From NCBI GenBank assembly GCA_016200155.1, contig JACQFG010000262.1, forward strand, positions 1 to 15,751: 15,751 nucleotides of DNA, given 5' to 3'. Shown here one piece after another: positions 1-6,580 of the stretch. The notes beneath the pieces were generated by a model, which was not told where the DNA came from, did not search any database, and saw only the letters and a program-made list of their open reading frames with translations. Origin of the DNA: Planctomycetota bacterium (lineage in GTDB: Bacteria; Planctomycetota; Planctomycetia; Gemmatales; Gemmataceae). A program made the position numbers and the translations under genes. Positions within the stretch are counted from its first letter, which is position 1. Each line of letters starts with the position of its first letter.

Positions 1-17
1 AAAACGGTTGGGGAAAG

Positions 18-386
18 CTAGGTTCTTTTGGATGCATCGAGGATGCACTGCAGACACGCGTCGTGCCACGACCTGAACTCGGGATGACGATTGAGCACCT
101 GCTCCACTTCTTCGCGGTAGAGGGCGAAGACGGCGAAATACCAGATTCGTGTCTGGTTGTCCGGTTCTTCAACTGCGCAGACTTGTCGCAAATGCGGTAA
201 CAGGTAGGATTGCATCCGATTCTGGACATACTCCTTACAATCGGAGCCTGGATTCCGGTTGAGGTAAGCCGTTAGCTCCCTGAATGCATCCAGAATTTGC
301 CACGCCCGTCTTTCATGGTCGGCAATGGTTTCAGCGCGTTGCAATATCGAATCGGCTCTGACAACTGCTGCTGGCCTATTTTCCAT
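18..386 (-). CDS. Hypothetical protein, 122 aa
   Basis: I do not recognise this family. The protein is soluble-looking and mostly helical by composition, with no signal peptide or membrane segment. It has a central segment rich in Tyr and Arg and several Trp residues near the C-terminus (WYFAVFALYREEVEQVL). The start is the ATG at 386 (complement), with a GGAG about 10 bases upstream at 397-400; the stop is at 18-20. It is divergent from the small gene pair beginning at 484, and the 97 bases between them hold any promoters, none of which I could assign. Its GC content is visibly lower than that of the WD40 and M16 genes, which is common for lineage-specific genes. That it is a real gene is inferred from a full-length frame with a ribosome binding site and no competing frame. 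Confidence 0.6.
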   Translation of the reverse strand: MENRPAAVVRADSILQRAETIADHERRAWQILDAFRELTAYLNRNPGSDCKEYVQNRMQSYLLPHLRQVCAVEEPDNQTRIWYFAVFALYREEVEQVLNRHPEFRSWHDACLQCILDASKRT

Positions 387-483
387 GGGTAGCTAACTCC
401 AAAGGCATCTTGCGACTTTATATTGATTCTACCTGCAACGTAGGCTTCAGACGCCATTGCAATTCGCCCGTACTAGGGCTACG

Positions 484-714
484 ATGAAATATATGATCAT
501 CATCCGCTTTCCGAATCCCGAAATGGAACGCCGAGCCCTCGGCTACCTCGCCGGCCGATTCTCCTTCAAGACGTGGGCCACCGGCGAAACTGCTGTGCCG
601 CCGCAGGCCCTCAGCTGGTTAGGGGCTGAAGGATTCTCGTTCATCGTCGAAGGGCCCGCGAAACATGAGCAGTCCGCAGCGCCGGTTCGAAATCCTAGTG
701 CCTCAGCAGTTTAA
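484..714 (+). CDS. Small hypothetical protein, 76 aa, first of an overlapping pair
   Basis: The product begins MKYMIIIRFPNPEMERR and ends in a short tail rich in Pro, Ala and Ser. The start ATG at 484 is preferred over the in-frame ATG at 457 because AGGG lies at 475-478, five bases upstream. The first 60 residues alternate hydrophobic and charged residues like a small alpha/beta fold; there is no signal peptide or membrane helix. Its last 50 bases overlap the next gene in another frame, so the two are probably translationally coupled. Proteins of this look, followed by a protein of about 106 aa, seem familiar to me from planctomycete genomes, but I know of no assigned function. A toxin-antitoxin-like or chaperone-partner arrangement is only a guess from the layout. 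Confidence 0.65.
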   Translation: MKYMIIIRFPNPEMERRALGYLAGRFSFKTWATGETAVPPQALSWLGAEGFSFIVEGPAKHEQSAAPVRNPSASAV

Positions 715-985
715 CGATGGTTCGCCCGTTCCCGACGAGCTGGTCGGCGAGACCATCGGTGAGCTGCGCGTCCGATTCGGCGCGCTTTCTTCCGAAACAC
801 AGATCATTCGTGGCATCTGGGAACATTCCGGTCAAATCTACCGCGACGAGTTCATCCGCGTTTTCGTTGATGTCGAGGATACGTCTGAGAATCAGCAGTT
901 CTTCCGCGACTACAAGGAACAACTCAAGGTCCGTTTTCAACAAATAGACGTTCGCGTGACAACCTACCTTGTTGAAGTCTATTGA
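665..985 (+). CDS. Hypothetical protein, 106 aa, second of an overlapping pair
   Basis: The product starts MSSPQRRFEILVPQQFNDG and ends TTYLVEVY. It is a compact cytoplasmic-looking protein: an N-terminal beta strand, a conserved-looking RFGALS segment, an IRGIWEHSGQIYRDE segment with acidic and aromatic residues, then a FVDVEDT strand, a helix (residues about 80-92) and a final strand. This would suit a small ferredoxin-like alpha/beta sandwich; that fold is my inference. The start lies within the preceding gene, with GAAGGG about ten bases upstream. The stop at 983-985 is 16 bases before the WD40 start, so the three genes may share a transcript. Function is unknown. The pair looks conserved as a unit, so the two proteins may act together. 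Confidence 0.68.
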   Translation: MSSPQRRFEILVPQQFNDGSPVPDELVGETIGELRVRFGALSSETQIIRGIWEHSGQIYRDEFIRVFVDVEDTSENQQFFRDYKEQLKVRFQQIDVRVTTYLVEVY

Positions 986-1001
986 ACCCAGTGGGGCCGC
1001 C

Positions 1002-2066
1002 ATGATTTCACGATTCCTTCTGGTAACGATTTCCTTGGCGTGCGCGCAGGCCGCGTGGACTCAACCCAGTTCTACGCTCGACAAGCTCGACCCCGCCGCC
1101 ATCGACGACGACGCACGCAAGGCCCTCGGCATCCGCGAACTCGTCGCCGTCGTCCGACCGCATGGCCGCGCCGTCGCGCACGTCGCCTTCTCGTTCGACG
1201 GCGGGTTGCTTGCGTCGTCAGGCTGGGACAACAGCGTTCACATCTACAAGCTCGGCGAGCGAGAGCCGAAAGCCTGGGCGACGCTCGATGCTAGCCCCAG
1301 CGGGATCGCGTTCAGCCCCGATGGCAAACGGCTCGCCACCGGCTGCGATGATACCCACGTCATCGTCTGGGACGTCACCGGCGCCAAGCCGAAGCAGGAG
1401 CACAAGCTCAGCGGGCACAAGAATCGGCCCTTCGCGCTGGCGTTCGCGCCGAAAGGAAAGGTGCTGGCTAGCGGGTGCTCTGACCCCGTGCTGCGCGTCT
1501 TCAAGCTAGACGATCTCACGCCGGAAGCCTGGGCCGTGGTGACCAGCGAAAAGACGGCGGCGCGCGGCATCTCGTCGCTCGCGTTCAGCCACGACGCGAA
1601 ACACCTGGTCGCCGGCTGCCTGTTCGGCAAGGAATCGCTGCGAATCTGGGACGCATCGGGCGAAACGCTCAAGGCGAAGACGATCCCGGTCGCGGCGGCA
1701 CGGGTCGTTGCCTTTTCGCCGACGGAGCCGATCATCGCGTTTGCCGGCGACGACGCGATCATCCATTTGTGGAAGCTGGGCGGCGACGGCATCGAGAAAT
1801 TGCGAACGCTTGCGGGCCATCCCGGCAAGGCATTCGGTACGCCCGTCAAGGCGCTCGCCTTTTCGCCCGACGGCAAAGTGATCGCCACCTGCGGGCAGGA
1901 CAAGCACGTTCGAGTGTGGAACGTCGCCAACGGCGAACGCCTGCGCGAATGGAAACTCGACGTCGAGCCACGCGCCCTCGCTTATTCTTCGGACGGCCGG
2001 CATCTCGCCATCGGCAGCAGTGACGGCACAATCTGCATTCTGCGACTCGAAAACAAAGCGAATTGA
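1002..2066 (+). CDS. Secreted WD40-repeat protein, seven repeats, 354 aa
   Basis: Seven WD40-type repeats are visible from about residue 55 to the end. Diagnostic strings are AFSPDGK/SFDGG followed by LASSGWD, LATGCDD, LASGCSD, IAFAGDD, IATCGQD and LAIGSSD, and blade ends such as VIVWDV, LRIWD, IHLWKL and VRVWNV. Seven repeats make one closed beta propeller, a scaffold for protein binding rather than an enzyme. The first 21 residues (MISRFLLVTISLACAQAAWTQ) form a signal peptide, so the protein is probably exported. I chose the ATG at 1002 over an in-frame TTG at 969 because the signal peptide begins there and GGGG lies just upstream. It follows the small gene pair by 16 bases. The partner is unknown. 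WD40 proteins are numerous in planctomycetes, so the ligand cannot be guessed from family alone. Confidence 0.9.
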   Translation: MISRFLLVTISLACAQAAWTQPSSTLDKLDPAAIDDDARKALGIRELVAVVRPHGRAVAHVAFSFDGGLLASSGWDNSVHIYKLGEREPKAWATLDASPSGIAFSPDGKRLATGCDDTHVIVWDVTGAKPKQEHKLSGHKNRPFALAFAPKGKVLASGCSDPVLRVFKLDDLTPEAWAVVTSEKTAARGISSLAFSHDAKHLVAGCLFGKESLRIWDASGETLKAKTIPVAAARVVAFSPTEPIIAFAGDDAIIHLWKLGGDGIEKLRTLAGHPGKAFGTPVKALAFSPDGKVIATCGQDKHVRVWNVANGERLREWKLDVEPRALAYSSDGRHLAIGSSDGTICILRLENKAN

Positions 2067-2079
2067 GCCGGGTTTCCTT

Positions 2080-2107
2080 TTGACAAGCCTCGTCCGCGCG
2101 GTATCAT
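2080..2107 (+). promoter_or_regulatory. Sigma70-like promoter for the GNAT gene
   Basis: A perfect -35 hexamer TTGACA lies at 2080-2085 and a five-of-six -10 hexamer TATCAT at 2102-2107, separated by 16 bases. Transcription would start at about 2113-2115, only some 5-7 bases before the GNAT start codon at 2120, giving a leaderless or nearly leaderless mRNA. No ribosome binding site is visible, which fits. This is a sequence match only. Confidence 0.55.
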
Positions 2108-2119
2108 ACTCGCAATCGT

Positions 2120-2710
2120 ATGGCTACCACAAGCATTCCCAATCAGGCCACCTACTACAAGCGCTACCGCATGGAGCTCGACCTCGTCGCTCCGTTGCCC
2201 GCGGTGCCGAGCTTGCCGGCCGGCTTTGCGTGGATTCCCTGGGAAGAGCGACTGATCGACGCCCATGCCGACGTCAAGTGTCAGTGCTTCAAGGACGAGC
2301 TCGACGGTATCGTCTTCCCGAACTTGAGCAATCGCGCCGGCTGTGAACGACTCATGCGCGATATCTGCGAGCGCAGCGGCTTTCGACCGCAAGCGACCTG
2401 GCTCATCGCCCACAACGAAATCTACGTCGCGACGGTCCAAGGCGTCGCCGACCGCGTCGGCAATGGCAGCATCCAGAACCTCGGCGTCATCCCCGCCTAT
2501 CGCGGCCAGCACCTCGGCCTCGCCATTCTCCTGCAAGCCCTGCACGGCTTTCGCCTCACCGGACTCGCCAAGGCAACCCTCGAAGTCACCGCCCAGAATG
2601 AGAACGCCATTCGCATGTATCGCCAGGTCGGCTTTCGCTTTCGCAAGAGCTACTACCGCATGGTCGAGCCGGCCACCTATCGCATTTCCGACCCGGCATG
2701 GGTGCTGTGA
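2120..2710 (+). CDS. GNAT-family N-acetyltransferase, 196 aa
   Basis: This is a GCN5-related acetyltransferase that would transfer acetyl from acetyl-CoA to an amine. The acetyl-CoA pyrophosphate-binding motif A is at residues 121-133 (LGVIPAYRGQHLG, the R/Q-x-x-G-x-G/A type). The following helix and the motif B region EVTAQNENAIRMYRQVGF (155-172) are also typical, including the Asn and Tyr that usually line the cofactor site. The N-terminal 110 residues are less conserved and should define the substrate, which I cannot name. I kept the ATG at 2120, though an ATG at 2171 is possible; residues 12-20 (YYKRYRMEL) look like part of the fold, and the promoter sits immediately upstream. It appears to be monocistronic, since a new promoter follows its stop. 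Confidence 0.87.
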   Translation: MATTSIPNQATYYKRYRMELDLVAPLPAVPSLPAGFAWIPWEERLIDAHADVKCQCFKDELDGIVFPNLSNRAGCERLMRDICERSGFRPQATWLIAHNEIYVATVQGVADRVGNGSIQNLGVIPAYRGQHLGLAILLQALHGFRLTGLAKATLEVTAQNENAIRMYRQVGFRFRKSYYRMVEPATYRISDPAWVL

Positions 2711-2740
2711 ACGCTCCGGCTGTGCCCTCGTTGTCTACAG

Positions 2741-2749
2741 TGGTATAAT
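2741..2749 (+). promoter_or_regulatory. Extended -10 promoter for the 2803-3403 gene pair
   Basis: TGGTATAAT matches an extended -10 element (TGn plus perfect TATAAT). No good -35 is seen at 16-18 bases upstream, as expected for the extended -10 class. It would start transcription near 2756, giving a leader of about 47 bases before the ATG at 2803. Sequence match only. Confidence 0.5.
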
Positions 2750-2802
2750 CAATTGGTTGGGACCGCCCACGCCACGGTTGAATATCGGTGGAGGAATCGA
2801 CG

Positions 2803-3114
2803 ATGTTCATCCGAGTCGCCGAGCCGGGCAGGCCCAGTTTTCAGCTGCGCAAGAACGAAGAGGGCCTGTCGGTCTTCGACTCCGATGCCGTCGATCCACC
2901 GCTGAGCGGCGACGAGATCCTCGACGCCTTCCGGGCCGACAGCCTATTGGTTTCACGGTCGCGGCAGGGGGTTGAGGCAAAGGGATTGACGATCGTAAAG
3001 ATTGAGGGATCAGCAGTATTGCCTGCGCGTCTCCGCGAGGCCCATGCCGAAATTCGGCGCGGACTCAACATGACGAGAGCACAGTTCAAAAAGGCATTGC
3101 AGGAGCTGGAGTAA
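2803..3114 (+). CDS. Small hypothetical protein, 103 aa, first of a pair
   Basis: The product begins MFIRVAEPGRPSFQLRKNEEG and ends MTRAQFKKALQELE. The ATG at 2803 is chosen over the in-frame GTG at 2788 because a strong ribosome binding site GGAGGA (2790-2795) sits seven bases upstream of it and overlaps the GTG. The N-terminal half looks like beta strands (residues 1-35) followed by an acidic segment (SGDEILDAF). The C-terminal third (LPARLREAHAEIRRGLNMTRAQFKKALQEL) is strongly helical and Arg/Lys-rich. There is no signal peptide. One base separates its stop from the next gene, so the two are coupled. I have the impression that this pair recurs in planctomycetes, without assigned function. 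Confidence 0.7.
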   Translation: MFIRVAEPGRPSFQLRKNEEGLSVFDSDAVDPPLSGDEILDAFRADSLLVSRSRQGVEAKGLTIVKIEGSAVLPARLREAHAEIRRGLNMTRAQFKKALQELE

Positions 3115-3115
3115 C

Positions 3116-3403
3116 ATGGCAACCGTCGCAAGTCCTCCGATCAATGTGCCCAGCGATCTGGTCGACGCCATTCGGTCCTTCCCTTCGGAGCGCGTTGTCG
3201 AACATTGCGGGACGCGCTGGTCGGTTTCGCCGTTCGACATTTATGCCACGTGCCCCAAATGCCGGGCGGAGGTCAAGCTCCGCGCGTTCTCCGGATGCGC
3301 CGAAATCGAAGACGTCTTTGATGCCGTCTTCGAATGGATGAACCAACCAAAAACCGAACAGTTGATTCGCGACCGCCAGCGAGCAATCGGGAATGATGCA
3401 TGA
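3116..3403 (+). CDS. Small hypothetical protein with CPxC motif, 95 aa
   Basis: This is the second gene of the pair. The product contains one CPKC knuckle (YATCPKCRAEVKLR) plus two more cysteines, one in EHCGTRW before it and one in FSGC after it. Together these could bind zinc, although the spacing does not match a classical zinc ribbon. The segment AEIEDVFDAVFEWM is an amphipathic helix. There is no signal peptide, so a cytoplasmic role is likely. Its ATG lies one base after the upstream stop, and the upstream gene's last codons (GGAGCTGGAG) supply the ribosome binding site. Function is unknown; a partner of the 103-aa protein is the simplest idea. The next gene, an M16 peptidase, begins 29 bases after its stop. 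Confidence 0.68.
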   Translation: MATVASPPINVPSDLVDAIRSFPSERVVEHCGTRWSVSPFDIYATCPKCRAEVKLRAFSGCAEIEDVFDAVFEWMNQPKTEQLIRDRQRAIGNDA

Positions 3404-3432
3404 GTCGAATTCTTTCTCCATGGTAATCCATC

Positions 3433-4668
3433 GTGCCGCAACAAGTTTTTCAACATACGTTCCCCAACGGACTCACGCTGCTGCTTGAACGCATGGATCA
3501 CGTGCGTTCGGCGGCAGTCAACTTCCTCGTGCCCGCCGGCTGCGTTTACGATCCGCCGGGTCAGCTCGGCCTGGTGTCGATCTTCTCCGACATGATCACG
3601 CGCGGCGCCGGCGATCGCGATAGTCGGGCGCTGACGCTGGCGATGGACAGCCTCGGGCTCGATCATTCGGAAAGTGTCGGGCAGCTGCACCTGCGTTTCT
3701 GGGGCTCGACGCTGGCTCGCAACATCCCGCCGGCCCTCGAACTGTTCGCCGACATCCTGCGTCGGCCGCACCTGCCGCCGGAGGAACTGGACGCCGTCAA
3801 GGAGCTGGCGCTGCAAGATTTGCAAGCATTAGAAGACGAGCCTCGCGCCAAGGTCATGGTCGAGCTGCGCCGCCGCTTCTGGCCCGCGCCCCTCGGGCAG
3901 GATCGTCGCGGCACGCCGGAGAGCATAGAACGGATCACCCCGAAGAATATGCGCGCCTTTCACGATGCCCGCTTCGGGCCCAAGGGAATCATCCTCTCCG
4001 TTGCGGGCAATATGGAATGGCAACTGCTCCGCGATCAAGTCGAAAAGCTGTTCGGCGATTGGCAGGGCGCCGGCACGCAGCCGCCCGAGTTGACGCCGCC
4101 GCCGCGTGGCAACGCCCACCTGCCCAAGGACACCACGCAGACGCAGATCGTCATTGCCTATCCGAGCGTCCCGTTCGGGCATCCCGATTACTATGCCGCG
4201 CTTGGCGCCGTCCAGGTATTGTCCGGCGGCATGGGCGCCCGGCTCTTTACCGAGGTGCGCGAGAAACGCGGGCTGTGCTATTCCGTGAGCGCCAACTATC
4301 AGACCTTCAAGCAAGTTGCCGGCATCCTCTGCTACGCCGGCACCACCACCGAACGCGCCCAGGAAACGCTCGACGTCACCATCGCCGAGCTGAAACGCAT
4401 GACCGACGGCGTCACCGAGGAAGAAGTGCAGCGCGTCCGCGCCGGCCTGAAGTCGTCTGTCATCATGCAAGAGGAATCGACGTCGTCGCGTGCCGGCGCG
4501 CTGGCGTCCGACTGGTACTACTTGGGCCGCGTGCGCTCCACCGAAGAGATTCAGCAAGCGATCGATGCGTTGTCGCCGGCAACGATCCTCGAGCACGTGA
4601 AGAAATATCTGCCTCGCGATTTCACGATCGTGACGCTCGGCAAGAATCCGCTGCAACTACCTGTTTAA
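3433..4668 (+). CDS. M16 family peptidase-like protein, non-catalytic subunit, 411 aa
   Basis: The two M16 domains are recognisable: an N-terminal domain beginning FQHTFPNGLTLLLERMDHVRSAAVNFLVPAG and a C-terminal domain around TQTQIVIAYPSVPFGHPDYYA. The zinc motif HxxEH is absent: the equivalent residues 49-54 read SIFSDM instead of HFLEHM. By contrast the C-terminal substrate-binding signature is intact (EVREKRGLCYS, Arg276/Arg279 and Tyr283). In M16B heterodimers such as Thermus TTHA1264/TTHA1265, one chain carries zinc and the other carries the Arg/Tyr pair; this protein matches the second role, and the next gene the first. The start is a GTG at 3433 with no clear ribosome binding site. 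No signal peptide is visible, so the complex is probably cytoplasmic. Confidence 0.9.
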   Translation: MPQQVFQHTFPNGLTLLLERMDHVRSAAVNFLVPAGCVYDPPGQLGLVSIFSDMITRGAGDRDSRALTLAMDSLGLDHSESVGQLHLRFWGSTLARNIPPALELFADILRRPHLPPEELDAVKELALQDLQALEDEPRAKVMVELRRRFWPAPLGQDRRGTPESIERITPKNMRAFHDARFGPKGIILSVAGNMEWQLLRDQVEKLFGDWQGAGTQPPELTPPPRGNAHLPKDTTQTQIVIAYPSVPFGHPDYYAALGAVQVLSGGMGARLFTEVREKRGLCYSVSANYQTFKQVAGILCYAGTTTERAQETLDVTIAELKRMTDGVTEEEVQRVRAGLKSSVIMQEESTSSRAGALASDWYYLGRVRSTEEIQQAIDALSPATILEHVKKYLPRDFTIVTLGKNPLQLPV

Positions 4669-4671
4669 CTT

Positions 4672-4719
4672 GTTTACGTTTCGCGCTCGCGCGGCGCCGC
4701 GCGAGCGCTAAACGTAAAC
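4672..4719. repeat. Intergenic palindrome (24-bp arms) between the two M16 genes
   Basis: The left arm (4672-4695) and right arm (4696-4719) are reverse complements with one mismatch in 24, centred on GGCGCC with no loop. It fills nearly the whole gap between the M16 genes but leaves the AAGGA ribosome binding site (4726-4730) of the second gene free. In RNA it would form a very stable hairpin and could damp or stabilise the bicistronic message. There is no U-tract, so it is not a classical terminator. Its right end (GCGCTAAACG followed by GGGATCA) resembles the palindrome at 10420-10465, suggesting a dispersed REP-like family. Confidence 0.85.
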
Positions 4720-4737
4720 GGGATCAAGGAACCATCA

Positions 4738-5970
4738 ATGTCCTTCCATAAACACACGCTCCCCAACGGCCTCACGATCATCGGCGAGATCAGCCCCTCG
4801 GCTCGTTCCGCTGCCGTCGGCTTTTTCGTCAAGACCGGCTCGCGCGACGAGACCCCCGAGGTCTCCGGCGTCTCGCACTTTTTGGAACACATGGTCTTCA
4901 AGGGAACGCCGCACCGCACCGCCCTCGAAGTCAACTACGATTTCGACAAGATCGGCGCTAGCTACAACGCCTTCACCAGCGAGGAGAACACCGTCTTTTA
5001 CGCGGCCATCCTGCCCGAATATTTGCCGCAGGCCGTCGATATCCTCGCGGACATCCTGCGGCCATCCCTGCGCGGCGACGATTTCGACATGGAGAAAAAG
5101 GTCATCATCGAAGAGATCGGCATGTACGACGATCAGCCGATGTGGTGCGCCTACGACAACGCCAAGAAAGCGTTCTTCGCCGACCATCCGCTCGGCAACA
5201 GCATCCTCGGCACCGCGGACAGCATCACCGCCCTGTCGCGCGACCAGATGCAGGCCTACTACGATCACCGCTACGTCGCTCCGAACATCACCGTCGCCGT
5301 CGCCGGCAACTTCGCCTGGCCCGACGCCGTCAAGCTGATCGAGAAGCAGTGCGGTCACTGGCCGACCGGCTCGGCCCCGCGCCCCGACGTTCGGCCCGCG
5401 CTGCCGCGCGCTCATCTGCAAGTGATGACGAAGGAGAAGCTCAACCAGGAGCAGGTGTTCATGCTCGCCCCCGCTCCCGCCGCCGATTCGATGCAGCGCT
5501 ACGCCGCCGACGCCCTCGCCATGATCATCGGCGACGACTCCGGCAGCCGGCTCTACTGGGCCCTCGTCGATCCCGGCTATGCCGACTCCGCCGACATGAG
5601 CTTCCACGATTACGAAGGCACCGGCTCCTATTTCACCAGCTTCAGTTGCAAGCCGGAAAAGACGCAGGACAACCTCGCCCTGATTCAAGAAATCCTGCGC
5701 GAGGTCCAGCGTGAAGGCGTCAGCGAGGACGAACTCGCCGTCGCCAAGAGCAAGATCCTCTCGCGCGTGGTCCGCGGCAGCGAACGCCCCATGGGCCGCA
5801 TGCAAGCCCTCGGCATGGGCTGGACCTACCTGCACACCTACCGCAGCGTCGATGAGGAACTGGCCAACTTCGACGCCGTCAGCCTGAAGGACATCCGCGG
5901 CGTGCTCGATAAGTTCCCGTTCGACGCGCTGACGGTGCTGGCGCTGGGGCCGCTGGCGAAGTTGGAGTAG
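4738..5970 (+). CDS. M16 family zinc metallopeptidase, catalytic subunit, 410 aa
   Basis: The protein carries the inverted zinc motif HFLEHM at residues 47-52 (His47 and His51 ligands, Glu50 catalytic), with the third ligand Glu125 or Glu126 in VIIEEIGMYDDQP. This is the standard arrangement of M16B peptidases (mitochondrial processing peptidase beta/PqqL-like), which degrade or trim short peptides. The length of 410 aa is typical. In the C-terminal domain the region after SRLYWALVDPGY (270-281) lacks the Arg-x-x-Arg-Gly-Leu-x-Tyr signature present in the upstream partner, so the site is probably completed by that chain. The start ATG at 4738 follows AAGGA by seven bases. The product is presumably a cytoplasmic heterodimer subunit; the substrate is not known. 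Confidence 0.93.
   Translation: MSFHKHTLPNGLTIIGEISPSARSAAVGFFVKTGSRDETPEVSGVSHFLEHMVFKGTPHRTALEVNYDFDKIGASYNAFTSEENTVFYAAILPEYLPQAVDILADILRPSLRGDDFDMEKKVIIEEIGMYDDQPMWCAYDNAKKAFFADHPLGNSILGTADSITALSRDQMQAYYDHRYVAPNITVAVAGNFAWPDAVKLIEKQCGHWPTGSAPRPDVRPALPRAHLQVMTKEKLNQEQVFMLAPAPAADSMQRYAADALAMIIGDDSGSRLYWALVDPGYADSADMSFHDYEGTGSYFTSFSCKPEKTQDNLALIQEILREVQREGVSEDELAVAKSKILSRVVRGSERPMGRMQALGMGWTYLHTYRSVDEELANFDAVSLKDIRGVLDKFPFDALTVLALGPLAKLE
5944..5967 (+). repeat. Direct repeat copy 1 (3' end of the M16 gene)
   Basis: These 24 bases encode the last residues of the M16 catalytic subunit (LGPLAKLE). They recur at 6539-6562 with 22 of 24 identical; both differences are third-position or synonymous-type transitions. 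The two copies bracket the DUF29 gene. Confidence 0.8.
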
Positions 5971-6035
5971 GTTGGCATACTCTTGTATCCATGAGTCATT
6001 AGACCTATTGGGGACGTTTGGTCACAAGGAACGAC

Positions 6036-6476
6036 ATGGCAACTGCACAGCTTGAATCACTGACCGATCTCTACGAACAAGACGAAACTGCCTGGCTAGA
6101 GGCGATGGCCAAGCTGGTGGCGCGGAAGCAATACGCGGACCTGGATCACAAGCACCTCAGCGAGTTCCTCACCGACATGGCTAAACGTGATCGACGCGAA
6201 GTCTACAGCCGGCTGGTGACGTTGATGTGCCATTTGTTAAAGTGGCAATACCAGCCTGATTACCAGACAGGTTCCTGGCGCAGCACCATTCGGCAACAGC
6301 GCATCGAACTGAGGATGCTCCTGGAGAGTGGAACCCTCCAAAACCACGCAAATGCCATCCTTGCGGACGCGTACACCGATGCGCGCAAGCGCGCCACAGA
6401 TGAAACGGGACTTAAGGTAAACAAATTTCCCAAAGCCTGCCTTTGGCACGTCGATGACCTTTTGGCCGATGATTGA
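6036..6476 (+). CDS. DUF29 family protein, 146 aa
   Basis: The sequence follows the DUF29 pattern: LYEQDETAWLEAMAKLV near the N-terminus, then LSEFLTDMAKRDRREVYSRL, the hallmark HLLKWQYQPDYQTGSWRSTIRQQR, and the C-terminal AYTDARKRATDETGL and FPKACLW segments. DUF29 proteins are small, helical and cytoplasmic. They occur in many copies in cyanobacteria, planctomycetes and some proteobacteria, often near mobile or recently acquired DNA; the function is unknown. I chose the ATG at 6036, which has AAGGA at 6026-6030 five bases upstream, over an in-frame GTG at 6018. The gene sits between two copies of the M16 3' end, which suggests that it was inserted there or that the flank was duplicated. Confidence 0.86.
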   Translation: MATAQLESLTDLYEQDETAWLEAMAKLVARKQYADLDHKHLSEFLTDMAKRDRREVYSRLVTLMCHLLKWQYQPDYQTGSWRSTIRQQRIELRMLLESGTLQNHANAILADAYTDARKRATDETGLKVNKFPKACLWHVDDLLADD

Positions 6477-6514
6477 TCGACCAAGGGCGAACTCTGGCTG
6501 AACGCATCGCAAAG

Positions 6515-6571
6515 GCGGTAATTATTCCGGCGCGGGCCCTGGGGCCGTTGGCGAAGCTGGAGCAATCGTAG
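6515..6571 (+). pseudogene. Relic of an M16 peptidase C-terminus
   Basis: Read in frame, this stretch ends ALGPLAKLEQS-stop, matching the ALGPLAKLE end of the M16 catalytic subunit. The DNA is 22 of 24 identical at 6539-6562; similarity fades upstream (VIIPARALG against LTVLALG). No start codon or ribosome binding site serves it. Its TAG stop overlaps the AGGG that acts as ribosome binding site for the gene at 6581. It appears to be a partial duplicate left when the DUF29 gene came in, or the remains of a third M16 gene. Confidence 0.55.
6539..6562 (+). repeat. Direct repeat copy 2 (M16 3' end relic)
   Basis: This is the partner of 5944-5967: 22 of 24 bases identical, same orientation, 595 bases apart. 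It lies in the gap between the DUF29 gene and the helical-repeat gene. Confidence 0.8.
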
Positions 6572-6580
6572 GGTAAGTTC

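Noticed and set aside
387..483. Divergent promoters between the first two genes
   Set aside because: There are TATATT- and TTGCGA-like strings, but they are not correctly spaced as a -35/-10 pair, so no promoter is called.
4672..4719. Rho-independent terminator between the two M16 genes
   Set aside because: The hairpin is strong, but no run of T follows on either strand and the downstream gene is a functional partner, so a repeat element or mRNA-processing hairpin is likelier.
4735..5835. Minus-strand open frame of 366 codons opposite the catalytic M16 gene
   Set aside because: The plus strand has HFLEHM and the full M16 fold; the minus product is Gly/Val/Asp-rich shadow sequence.
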